A DNA stretch of 7,063 bases, taken from Chloroflexota bacterium. Its GTDB lineage: Bacteria; Chloroflexota; UBA6077. Below are positions 1 to 5,845 of the stretch, in pieces. Under the pieces are notes generated by a model. It saw nothing but the letters and a program-made list of their open reading frames with translations, was not told where the DNA came from and made no database searches. Position numbers and translations under genes: made by a program. The stretch's first letter is position 1. Every line of letters starts with the position of its first letter. The DNA is taken from positions 1 through 7,063 of the forward strand of contig JAJZRD010000200.1 in assembly GCA_021845945.1 (NCBI GenBank), given 5' to 3'.

Positions 1-122
1 TGCCACAGCCACCGACGAATACTGCCGCATAACTGGGGCCAGGACCGCGCCTTGCAGATCGACGCGAGACTGTCCCGAAGTCGGCAAGACGGGTGCCGGG
101 AGGAGGATTCAGGCGTCGCCCT

Positions 123-1385
123 CTAATGAAATTCCCGCAGTTCGTCGAAGTCCAGGGTGGCGAAGTAGTCACTGGGGGTCTCAGCCCGGCGGATCTGGAC
201 CACCTCGCCCTTCTCCCGCAGCAGCAGCTCCGCCGAGCGCAGCTTGCCGTTGTAGTTGAAGCCCATGGCGTAGCCGTGGCCGCCGGTATCGTGGATCACC
301 AGCACGTCGCCGACCTCCACCTCCGGCAGCATCCGGTCGATGGCGAACTTGTCGTTGTTCTCACAGAGGGAGCCGGTCACGTCGTACTGGTGAACCGCCG
401 GCCGGTTCTCCTTGCCGAGCACCGTGATGTGGTGATAAGCCCCGTACATGGCCGGCCGCATCAGGTTCGCCATGGAGGCGTTCAGCCCCACGTAGTCCTT
501 GTAGGTGCTCTTGATGTGCCGGACGGTGGCCACCAGGTAGCCGTAGGGGCCGGTGATGACCCGGCCGCACTCCATGAACAGCTTGATGGGCACCAGGCCG
601 TTCCCGACGATCTTCTCCTGGTAGAGCTGCTGGATCCCCTGGGCGACCTTCTCGTAGGAGACCGGCTCCTGCTCGGGCCGGTAGGGGATCCCGATGCCAC
701 CGCCGATGTTGATGAAGTCGAAGCGGATCCCCAGCTTGCGGTTGATCTCCACGACCAGGTCGAATAGGATCGAGGCCGTCTCGACGAAGTAGCTGTGATC
801 CAACTCGTTGGAGGCCACCATGGTGTGGAGGCCGAACCTCCTGGCGCCCTTCTCCTTCACGATCCGGTAACCCTCGAACAGCTGCTCTCGGGTGAAGCCG
901 TACTTGGCCTCCTCGGGATGGCCGATGATGGTGTTGCCCCTCTTCAAGGGGCCGGGGTTGTAGCGGAGGCAGATCAGCTCCGGGATGCCCGCGTGCCTCT
1001 CCAGGAAGGGGATGTGGCTGATGTCGTCCAGGTTGATGATGGCGCCCAACTCTCTCGCCTTGAGGAACTCCTCGGGCGGCGTGTCGTTGGAGCTGAACAT
1101 GATGTTCTCCCCGAGGATGCCGACCTCCTCGGACAGCAGCAGCTCGGGCAGGGAGCTGCAGTCGGTGCCGAAGCCCTCCTCCTTCAGGATCTTCAGGATG
1201 AAGGGGTTGGGCAGCGCCTTGATGGCGAAGTACTCCCTGAAGCCATCGAACCCCGCGAAGGCGGCCTTCAGCCGGCGGGCGTTGGCCCGGATGGCGGCCT
1301 CGTCGTAGATGTGGAAGGGGGTCGGGTAGCGCTCCAGGATCCTGGCGATCTGCTCCTTGGTGAAGGGCAATGTCTTTGAAGCCAT
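123..1385 (-). CDS. lysA: Diaminopimelate decarboxylase (PLP-dependent, fold III)
   Basis: Probable cytoplasmic enzyme that decarboxylates meso-diaminopimelate to L-lysine, the last step of the DAP route. The 420-residue product has the expected family length. An N-terminal alanine-racemase-like barrel carries the PLP lysine K56 in FAIKALPNP, the SSLPEL segment (78-83), H187 in GLHTMVASN and the phosphate-binding GGGIGIP (228-234). ECGR (272-275) matches the E-x-GR motif. The C-terminal beta domain has the catalytic C341-E342 in GSLCENND and NYNGKLRSAELLL (377-389). The stretch usually read GAY, whose Tyr contacts PLP, is GGH here (368-370); from memory a His at this place is normal in one subfamily that also has the LASN-type motif. 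I chose the ATG at 1385 because GAGAG lies about 6 bases upstream; the frame stays open up to 1592, but that stretch does not resemble the family. The gene is divergent from the 1668 gene. No lysine riboswitch is evident. A related decarboxylase acting on another amino acid is less likely. Confidence 0.88.
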   Translation of the reverse strand: MASKTLPFTKEQIARILERYPTPFHIYDEAAIRANARRLKAAFAGFDGFREYFAIKALPNPFILKILKEEGFGTDCSSLPELLLSEEVGILGENIMFSSNDTPPEEFLKARELGAIINLDDISHIPFLERHAGIPELICLRYNPGPLKRGNTIIGHPEEAKYGFTREQLFEGYRIVKEKGARRFGLHTMVASNELDHSYFVETASILFDLVVEINRKLGIRFDFINIGGGIGIPYRPEQEPVSYEKVAQGIQQLYQEKIVGNGLVPIKLFMECGRVITGPYGYLVATVRHIKSTYKDYVGLNASMANLMRPAMYGAYHHITVLGKENRPAVHQYDVTGSLCENNDKFAIDRMLPEVEVGDVLVIHDTGGHGYAMGFNYNGKLRSAELLLREKGEVVQIRRAETPSDYFATLDFDELREFH

Positions 1386-1667
1386 CGAATACTCTCTCAT
1401 CGGGAAGTAGGCCACCGTGGCGGCCAAGGGGTGCAAGCTGGAGTTCTCCCATGATTTTGACGTATTATCGTCTCGGAGTCCAGTCTCCACGTCGAGAAGC
1501 CCGTCCAAGGACAGCAAGTAGCCCGCCAGGGACCCGGCGCTTCGGGCCGGCATCGGATGGCGGTAGAATAAGTGTGGGCACAATCTTGCCACAGGGGCAG
1601 GAAGACTCGGTGCTCGCTGCGAGCCCAGAAAACCATCATCATTCGGTTTCGACGAAGAGGTGAAAGC

Positions 1668-2261
1668 ATGAAAGCACTAGGCGGTCTGGTCCTCACGGCC
1701 CTTCTGGCAGCGGGTGGGTTCTTTGCCTATCAAACGATCTTAGCCCCAAGGCCCGCCGCCCAATCGGCGACGGCGACGCAGACCCCGACCCAGACGGCGA
1801 AGAACGCGGCCAGCTTCGACCAGAAGGTCGGAAGCTTCCAGGCCCAGGTCGAGAGCGGGTCGAAGCGGGATGTCACGATGGATCTGACCCAGGACGAGGT
1901 GAACGCCAAGGTAGCCCAGGCGCTGTCCACCGCTTCGGGCGGGGACGTGCCGGTCAAGGACGTGGCGGTGAAGGTGGGGCAGGACGTTGCCGTGGTGACC
2001 GGCGTTGCCAGCCTGGGCGGCCAGGAGGTCCCCGTCGAGGCCCAGGTGAAGGTGGCGGCCGACGGCGGGCTGCTGGACGTGAACGTGACGTCCCTCAAGG
2101 CTGCCGGCATACCGGTGCCGGACCCGGTGAAGGAGCAGCTGATACAGCAGGCCGAGTTGGCGATGGGCGGCAAGGATCTGAGCAAGCTGGACGTGGGGAT
2201 CGACCTGAAGAGCATCAAGCTGTCGGACGGCAAGGTCACGATCGACGGCCAGACCCGCTAG
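1668..2261 (+). CDS. Membrane-anchored or secreted protein of unknown function
   Basis: The product is 197 residues. Residues 2-25 form a hydrophobic segment (GGLVLTALLAAGGFFAYQTI) after a single Lys, fitting a signal anchor or signal peptide; there is no lipobox Cys. A low-complexity linker rich in Ala, Thr, Gln and Pro (29-46) follows. The rest (about 50-197) has alternating beta-strand-like stretches, with LTQDEVNAKVAQAL at 73-86, VPVKDVAVKVGQDVAVVTGVASL at 95-117 and PDPVKEQLIQQAELAM at 151-166. The pattern of an LTxxEvNa helix, then strands ending in G-x-v, then a helix after a Pro resembles extracytoplasmic lipid-binding-like families (YpmS or DUF2993/LmeA type). That resemblance is weak and rests on pattern only. 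The ATG at 1668 has GAGGTG about 5 bases upstream and begins directly with the signal segment; an upstream in-frame start at 1572 would bury that segment. The gene is divergent from the decarboxylase and convergent with the YwbE gene. Confidence 0.8.
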   Translation: MKALGGLVLTALLAAGGFFAYQTILAPRPAAQSATATQTPTQTAKNAASFDQKVGSFQAQVESGSKRDVTMDLTQDEVNAKVAQALSTASGGDVPVKDVAVKVGQDVAVVTGVASLGGQEVPVEAQVKVAADGGLLDVNVTSLKAAGIPVPDPVKEQLIQQAELAMGGKDLSKLDVGIDLKSIKLSDGKVTIDGQTR

Positions 2262-2280
2262 GCCACTCTCTCGCAACGTG

Positions 2281-2303
2281 GGCATCCCCTGCCGCAGGGA
2301 TGC
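2281..2303. terminator. Hairpin between convergent genes, possible bidirectional terminator
   Basis: GCATCCC (2282-2288) pairs with GGGATGC (2297-2303). The pairing can extend to a 10-bp stem with one bulged C (GCATCCC-c-TGC against GCAGGGATGC), leaving a very short loop. It sits in the 47-base gap between two convergent stop codons, where a shared terminator is expected. No T-run follows on either strand, so intrinsic activity is uncertain. Confidence 0.45.
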
Positions 2304-2308
2304 GAGGC

Positions 2309-2503
2309 TCAGAGGATCTCCTTCACCCGTCCCACCCGGCCGCTCTCCAGCCGGACCTTGATCCCGTGGGGATGAAAGGCCGACCTGGTCAGTAGCTCCT
2401 TCACCACCCCCTCGGTCATGATGCCCGTCCGCTGGTTCTGCTTCTCCACGATGCGCACCCTGGCGCCCACCTGCACGTCCTGGCGCTGCTGTCCGCTGAC
2501 CAC
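2309..2503 (-). CDS. ywbE: YwbE family protein (DUF2196)
   Basis: The 64-residue product matches my memory of the YwbE family along its whole length. It has G-x-RVRIVEKQNQRTG (13-27), then EGVVKELLTRSAFHPHGIKVRLESGRVGRVKEI (31-63); the FHPHGIKVRL block and the final VGRVKEI are the family hallmarks. The molecular function is unknown. The fold is probably a small beta barrel (KOW/SH3-like), which would suit nucleic-acid or ribosome contact, but that is inference. I chose the GTG at 2503 because GAGGGG and AAAGG lie just upstream and the length then fits the family. A TTG at 2527 would add eight charged residues (MGDEGKGK) that look like read-through of the ribosome-binding site. A promoter candidate lies at 2553-2580. 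Confidence 0.85.
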   Translation of the reverse strand: MVSGQQRQDVQVGARVRIVEKQNQRTGIMTEGVVKELLTRSAFHPHGIKVRLESGRVGRVKEIL

Positions 2504-2552
2504 CTTACCTTTCCCCTCGTCTCCCAAAGCCTGTCACTCCCCTGTGCGTGTG

Positions 2553-2580
2553 ATTGTACACGAAGTCTCTTCTGCACCAA
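2553..2580 (-). promoter_or_regulatory. Sigma-70-type promoter candidate for the YwbE gene
   Basis: On the minus strand TTGGTG (2580-2575) and TACAAT (2558-2553) are separated by 16 bases. The -10 matches the consensus at five of six positions and the -35 has the TTG core. It lies about 50 bases upstream of the GTG start, pointing into the gene. Only sequence match supports it. Confidence 0.4.
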
Positions 2581-2623
2581 CTGCCGGACAAAACCGCCCC
2601 CTCGCTGGCGTATATCTGTAGAA

Positions 2624-2649
2624 GCTACTAGAACAAACGTTCTAGTAGC
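2624..2649. promoter_or_regulatory. Perfect 11-bp inverted repeat with GAAC-N4-GTTC core (LexA-box-like)
   Basis: GCTACTAGAAC (2624-2634) and GTTCTAGTAGC (2639-2649) are exact reverse complements around AAAC. The core GAACAAACGTTC fits the Gram-positive (Bacillus/DinR) SOS box core GAAC-RNRY-GTTC at every position; only the flanking C of the longer consensus differs. It lies 43 bases before the terminase GTG, and upstream of the divergent YwbE gene. A LexA-like or other dimeric repressor site controlling the phage module is the natural reading. LexA sites differ among Chloroflexota, so the regulator's identity is inference. It could instead form an RNA hairpin, but there is no T-run after it. 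Confidence 0.5.
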
Positions 2650-2657
2650 AGGTATTT

Positions 2658-2678
2658 GGGGCGGACGGCCGCCCCTAC
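2658..2678. repeat. Short GC palindrome of intergenic-repeat type
   Basis: GGGGCGG (2658-2664) and CCGCCCC (2669-2675) form a perfect 7-bp stem around ACGG, followed by TAC. The right end, CGCCCCTAC, resembles the ends of the 75-bp element at 6891-6965 (CGCCCTAC). It may be a minimal or decayed copy of the same kind of dispersed repeat. It lies between the LexA-like palindrome and the terminase ribosome-binding site. Confidence 0.45.
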
Positions 2679-2692
2679 ATCGCCGACGGGAG

Positions 2693-4165
2693 GTGGAGCC
2701 CCTGGGCCGCCATGGAGAGGATCGCTACCGCACCCTGCTCAAACGGCTGCTCACCGACCCCGCCCTCTTCAGTCGCTACCTGGTGGGGAGGCCGCTGCGC
2801 CCCTACCAGCTGGAGCCGGCCCGAGCGATCGTGGACTCGGTGCTCCACCAGAAAGGACTCACCTTCACCGTGATGATGGCCAGGCAGGCGGGGAAGAACG
2901 AGCTGAGCGCCCAGCTGGAGCTGTTCCTCCTGAACCTCTTTCAGCGAAGGGGAGGGAACATCGTCAAGTGCGCGCCCACCTTCAAGCCCCAGATCGTCAA
3001 CTCCAAGCTGCGGCTGGAGCAGCTCCTCGACAATCCGTGGAACCAGGGACGGTGGGGTTCCGGCTACGGCTACATGGTGACCCTGGGGAAGGCCGCGGTG
3101 ATGTTCTTCTCCGCCGAGGAATCCAGCAATGTGGTGGGTGCCACCGCCCACCTGCTGCTGGAGGTAGACGAGGCCCAGGACGTCAGCCGGGAGAAGTACG
3201 CCAAGGAGTTCCGCCCCATGGGCGCCACCACCAACGTCACCACGGTGCTGTACGGCACCGCCTGGACCGCCGGCACCCTGCTGGAGGAGCAGAAGCAGCT
3301 GAACCTGGCCCTGGAGGCCAGGGACGGGGTGCGGCGCCACTTCCAGTACGACTGGCAGCGGGTGGCGGCCTTCAATCCGGACTACGGCCGCTACGTGGAG
3401 GGGGAGATCGCCCGCCTGGGCGCCGACCACCCGATCCTGCGGACCCAGTACTGCCTGGAGACGTTGGCCGGGGCCTCGGGCTTCCTGAGCGACCAGCAGC
3501 GGGCCCAGATGCGGGGCGACCACCCCCGCTGCCACCACCCGGTGGAGGGTCGGGAGTACGTGGCGGGGATCGACCTGGCGGGGGAGGACGAGGAGGCGGC
3601 CGACGCCGCCCTCCGCTCCCTGAAGCCCCGCAAGGACTCCACCGTCATCACCGTGGCCGAGCTGGACTGGTCCACCATCTCCGACCTGGTGCTGGAGCCC
3701 CGGCTGAGGGTGGTGGAGCACTACTACTGGACGGGGCGGAAGCACCGGGATCAGTACGCCCAGATGCTGGACCTGCTGCGGAACCTGTGGAGCTGCCGCA
3801 AGGTGGTGGTGGACGCCACCGGCGTGGGGGCCGGGGTGGCCGGCTTCCTGGCCTCGGCCCTGGGCCGGCAGGTGGTAGTTCCCTTCGTCTTCTCCGCGCC
3901 CAGCAAGTCGAAGCTGGCCTACGGCTTCCTGGGGGCCGCCAACGCCGGCCGATTCAAGCTCTACCGGGAGGACGGCTCCCCGGAGAGCCGGGAGTTCTGG
4001 CTGCAGATGGAGCAGGCCCGCTACGCCGTGGGGGCGAACCAGACCATGGATTTCTACGTACCGCCCGAGCGGGGCCACGACGACTTCCTGATCTCCGCGG
4101 CCCTGGCCGTGGAGGCGGCGGGGATGGCCGGCATCCGGCGGGCGACGGGGCGGAGGGTCACATGA
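2693..4165 (+). CDS. Phage terminase large subunit (packaging ATPase and nuclease)
   Basis: This motor subunit would drive DNA into the prohead and cut the genome. The 490-residue product shows the two expected domains. In the ATPase domain, RPYQLEPA (36-43) is a likely adenine-contact motif, ARQAGKNE (63-70) is the Walker A with K68, and LLLEVDEAQD (154-163) is the Walker B with D159 and catalytic E160; YGTAWTAGT (187-195) sits where the coupling motif is expected. In the RNase H-like nuclease domain the probable acidic residues are D294 (AGIDLAG), D374 (VVVDATGVGAG) and D463/D464 (GHDDFLISAALA). Length is normal. The GTG at 2693 is the most plausible start, but GGGAGG directly abuts it, closer than usual; the frame upstream is open with no better start. 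No small terminase subunit precedes it. The stop overlaps an ATG (ATGA, 4162-4165) that is an alternative start for the next gene. Confidence 0.9.
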   Translation: MEPLGRHGEDRYRTLLKRLLTDPALFSRYLVGRPLRPYQLEPARAIVDSVLHQKGLTFTVMMARQAGKNELSAQLELFLLNLFQRRGGNIVKCAPTFKPQIVNSKLRLEQLLDNPWNQGRWGSGYGYMVTLGKAAVMFFSAEESSNVVGATAHLLLEVDEAQDVSREKYAKEFRPMGATTNVTTVLYGTAWTAGTLLEEQKQLNLALEARDGVRRHFQYDWQRVAAFNPDYGRYVEGEIARLGADHPILRTQYCLETLAGASGFLSDQQRAQMRGDHPRCHHPVEGREYVAGIDLAGEDEEAADAALRSLKPRKDSTVITVAELDWSTISDLVLEPRLRVVEHYYWTGRKHRDQYAQMLDLLRNLWSCRKVVVDATGVGAGVAGFLASALGRQVVVPFVFSAPSKSKLAYGFLGAANAGRFKLYREDGSPESREFWLQMEQARYAVGANQTMDFYVPPERGHDDFLISAALAVEAAGMAGIRRATGRRVT

Positions 4166-4207
4166 ACAACGATCTATGGCTTCGGAGTCACGGGATATCG
4201 ACGGCTG

Positions 4208-4216
4208 AAAGGAGGT
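4208..4216 (+). promoter_or_regulatory. Strong ribosome-binding site deciding the GTG start at 4225
   Basis: AAAGGAGGT is a near-complete anti-16S match, 8-9 bases before the GTG at 4225. The same string occurs before the ATG at 6529. It favours the 44-residue reading of the small membrane protein over the upstream ATG at 4162, although that ATG also has GGAGGG 4 bases ahead and overlaps the terminase stop. Confidence 0.6.
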
Positions 4217-4224
4217 CCGAGAGG

Positions 4225-4359
4225 GTGAAGAGGTACGGCGAGATCGAGATGGCGGAAAAGGGTAGCTACCAGAGCTGGGAGCTGGTGGAGGATCTGCTGG
4301 GTCTGCTGCTGTGCGTGGGCTTCATGATCTTCCTTCTCTTCCTGGTGGGAGGGCTGTGA
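4225..4359 (+). CDS. Small single-span membrane protein between terminase and portal
   Basis: The 44-residue product has a charged N-terminal half (MKRYGEIEMAEKGSYQSWELVED) and a C-terminal transmembrane helix of about 20 residues (25-44, LLGLLLCVGFMIFLLFLVGG). I do not recognise a family. It has one span and no positive C-terminal tail. Possible roles are a pinholin-like or other membrane-acting phage peptide, or a membrane tether for head assembly; none can be shown. Translation is supported by the AAAGGAGGT site and by a one-base TGATG overlap with the portal gene. An alternative ATG at 4162 would give 65 residues and couple it to the terminase stop. The bases between terminase and portal serve no other visible purpose. 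Confidence 0.65.
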   Translation: MKRYGEIEMAEKGSYQSWELVEDLLGLLLCVGFMIFLLFLVGGL

Positions 4360-5738
4360 TGGCGCTTCGGCCCCTGCCCAGCCCCGGCCGGCCCTCGGCC
4401 GCGACTCGGGCCGGCGCACTGGCCGCTGCGGACCAGGCCCGGCTGCGCCGCTACGCCGAGTACCTGGAGTTCTACAACGGCAAGCAGTGGGCGAAGCCAC
4501 GGTCGGGCCGGAGCAACCTGGTGCTGAACTACGCCCGGACCATCGTGGACAAGGGGGTCTCCTACCTGCTGGGTCGGGGGATCAACTTCGCCGTCCAGCC
4601 GGCCGGCCCCTCGCCGGAGGAGCAGGCCCGGGCGACCACCGCCGAGGAGCTGCTCTACCGGGTGTACGAGGAGAACGACCTGGAGGCGGTGGACGTGCAG
4701 GGGGCCCTGAACGGGGCGATCCTGGGGGACACGGTGTTCAAACTGTTCTGGAGCCAGGGATCGGGGGTCGGGGGCCAGGAAACGGAGGGGGTACGGGTGG
4801 TGAACATCGACCCGTTCACCTTCTTCCCCCGGTGGGCCGGCGACGATCCCTCGACCCTGCTGTCGGTCTGCCTTGTCTACCGGCTGCCGGCGGAGGAAGC
4901 CGTTGCCCGATGGGGAGACGGGGCGATGGGGAGAGGGGGAGACGTGGAAGTGGTGGAGGAATGGACAAGCTCTCACTTCACGCTGACGGTGGGTGACCGG
5001 GAGCTGCTGCGCGCCGCCAACCCCTACGGCTTCATTCCCTTCGTCCACATCCCCAACGCCCGTCCGGCCAACGAGTTCTGGGGCATCTCCGATCTGAAGG
5101 ACGTGGTGCCCCTGAACAGGGAGCTGAACGAGCGGATGAGCGACATGGCCGACGTGATCCGGTTCCACAGCGATCCGCCGGTGATCTTCAAGGGGGTGAG
5201 CGAGCACAGCAACCTGGCGGTGGGGCCAGGGACGGTGTGGGACGTCCCCGAGGGGGCAGGGGTGGAACTGCTGGAGTGGCGGGGGCAGGCCCCGGCCGTC
5301 CAAGAGCACATCGAGCGGGTGATGAGGGCCCTCCACGACGTGGCCGAGACCCCCAAGACGGCCTTCGGCGACTCGGGTCGGCTGCTGAGCGGGGTGGCGC
5401 TGGAGACGGAGCTGCAGCCGCTCATCCAGAAGACGCTGCGGAAGCGGACCTGGTGGAACGCCGGGCTGCGGCGGCGGAACCGGTACATCCTGAGGATCGC
5501 CGAGCTGAAGGGGCTGGGCAGCTTCGCCCCCTACCGGGCCCGGGTGATCTGGCCGCCGCTGCTGCCCTCCGACAGCGAGGCCGAGGTACACAACAACGTG
5601 GCGCTGGTATCGGCAGGGCTCCGGTCCCACCGCACGGCCATGGACCGGCTGGGAGAGGAGAGCCCGGAGGCGGAGCTGGAGCGGATCGAGGAAGAGAACG
5701 ACGGGGCGACGGGGGGACAGGGCGGCGGGGTGAGCTAG
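4359..5738 (+). CDS. Phage portal protein, SPP1 gp6-like
   Basis: The product would form the dodecameric ring at one capsid vertex through which DNA enters and leaves, docking the terminase. The 459-residue length suits the SPP1-type family. Features seen: YLEFYNGKQW (35-44) near the N-terminus; LVLNYARTIVDKGVSYLLGRGI (54-75), which matches the family's conserved VDxxxxYllG segment; ALNGAILGDTVFKLFW (116-131); NPYGFIPFVHIPN (221-233); SDLKDVVPLNRELNERMSDMADVI (244-267) followed by DPPVIFKG, the long stem-helix region; and SGVALETELQPLIQKTLRKR (344-363). The C-terminus is Glu-rich then Gly-rich. The ATG at 4359 overlaps the preceding stop by one base and has GGGAGG six bases upstream; in-frame starts further up lie inside the membrane-peptide gene. 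Confidence 0.85.
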   Translation: MALRPLPSPGRPSAATRAGALAAADQARLRRYAEYLEFYNGKQWAKPRSGRSNLVLNYARTIVDKGVSYLLGRGINFAVQPAGPSPEEQARATTAEELLYRVYEENDLEAVDVQGALNGAILGDTVFKLFWSQGSGVGGQETEGVRVVNIDPFTFFPRWAGDDPSTLLSVCLVYRLPAEEAVARWGDGAMGRGGDVEVVEEWTSSHFTLTVGDRELLRAANPYGFIPFVHIPNARPANEFWGISDLKDVVPLNRELNERMSDMADVIRFHSDPPVIFKGVSEHSNLAVGPGTVWDVPEGAGVELLEWRGQAPAVQEHIERVMRALHDVAETPKTAFGDSGRLLSGVALETELQPLIQKTLRKRTWWNAGLRRRNRYILRIAELKGLGSFAPYRARVIWPPLLPSDSEAEVHNNVALVSAGLRSHRTAMDRLGEESPEAELERIEEENDGATGGQGGGVS

Positions 5739-5845
5739 GAATCCCCTCTCTCAAAGGGAGAGGCGTGGGCCGGCTAGAGGGCAGGTCCGCGGGGTGAGGA
5801 CGCTGATAGCTGACGGCTGATAGCTGATAGCCGGGAGGGCACGTT
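5739..5845. other. Repeat-filled gap between portal and adaptor genes
   Basis: This 107-base gap is the longest within the phage module, whose other genes are nearly contiguous at the left. It begins one base after the portal stop with a hairpin: CCTCTC (5745-5750) pairs with GAGAGG (5758-5763) around TCAAAGG. A GC-rich stretch follows, then the heptad repeat at 5802-5829, then the GGGAGG ribosome-binding site (5833-5838) of the next gene. CCTCTC...AAAGGGAGAGG strings are, from memory, common dispersed intergenic elements. No promoter is evident. The hairpin lacks a T-run. Confidence 0.5.
5802..5829. repeat. Four-copy 7-bp tandem repeat GCTGAYR
   Basis: Four back-to-back heptads read GCTGATA, GCTGACG, GCTGATA, GCTGATA, then a partial GCC. 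The array ends just before the ribosome-binding site of the adaptor gene. It is non-coding in the frame of its neighbours. Heptameric repeats of this type occur between genes in several bacterial genomes. Two looser copies (GCTGATT GCTGAAG) lie at 6971-6984, also just before a start codon. Confidence 0.75.

Noticed and set aside
1..122. Possible gene end or start at the left edge
   Set aside because: Two plus-strand frames stay open for some length, and a minus-strand ATG at 30-28 could open a gene leaving the window, but nothing supports coding. I see no clear terminator for the decarboxylase gene either.
93..1379. Plus-strand open frames opposite the decarboxylase gene (93-767 and 795-1379)
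   Set aside because: They are antisense to a well-supported enzyme gene, and their composition is typical of GC-driven shadows.
1386..1470. Lysine riboswitch upstream of the decarboxylase gene
   Set aside because: The likely leader is only about 70-80 bases and shows none of the multi-stem structure of the roughly 170-base L-box.
1386..1667. Promoters in the divergent intergenic region: GATAAT on the minus strand (1469-1464) and TAGAAT on the plus strand (1564-1569)
   Set aside because: Both have acceptable -10 boxes, but no convincing -35 at proper spacing (ACGTGG and TTCGGG), so they are not annotated as promoters.
2530..2690. Left attachment site of a prophage
   Set aside because: No tRNA, integrase or second copy of a core sequence is visible in the window; the palindrome alone cannot be called an att site.
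2675..4078. Long minus-strand open frame (467 codons) opposite the terminase gene
   Set aside because: Its product is low-complexity (rich in Gly, Leu, Val, His, Gln) and mirrors third-position GC bias of the real gene; it has no recognisable domain.
2656..4359. 567-codon plus-strand frame overlapping the terminase gene
   Set aside because: Most of it is a Gly/Pro/Arg-rich out-of-frame shadow. Only its last 44 (or 65) codons, behind their own ribosome-binding site, look real.
4266..5630. Long minus-strand open frame (454 codons) opposite the portal gene
   Set aside because: It is a Pro/Arg/His-rich shadow of a GC-rich gene whose plus-strand product clearly matches the portal family.
5802..5829. 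CRISPR-like array
   Set aside because: The repeats are 7 bp long, directly adjacent and without spacers, so this is a simple tandem repeat.
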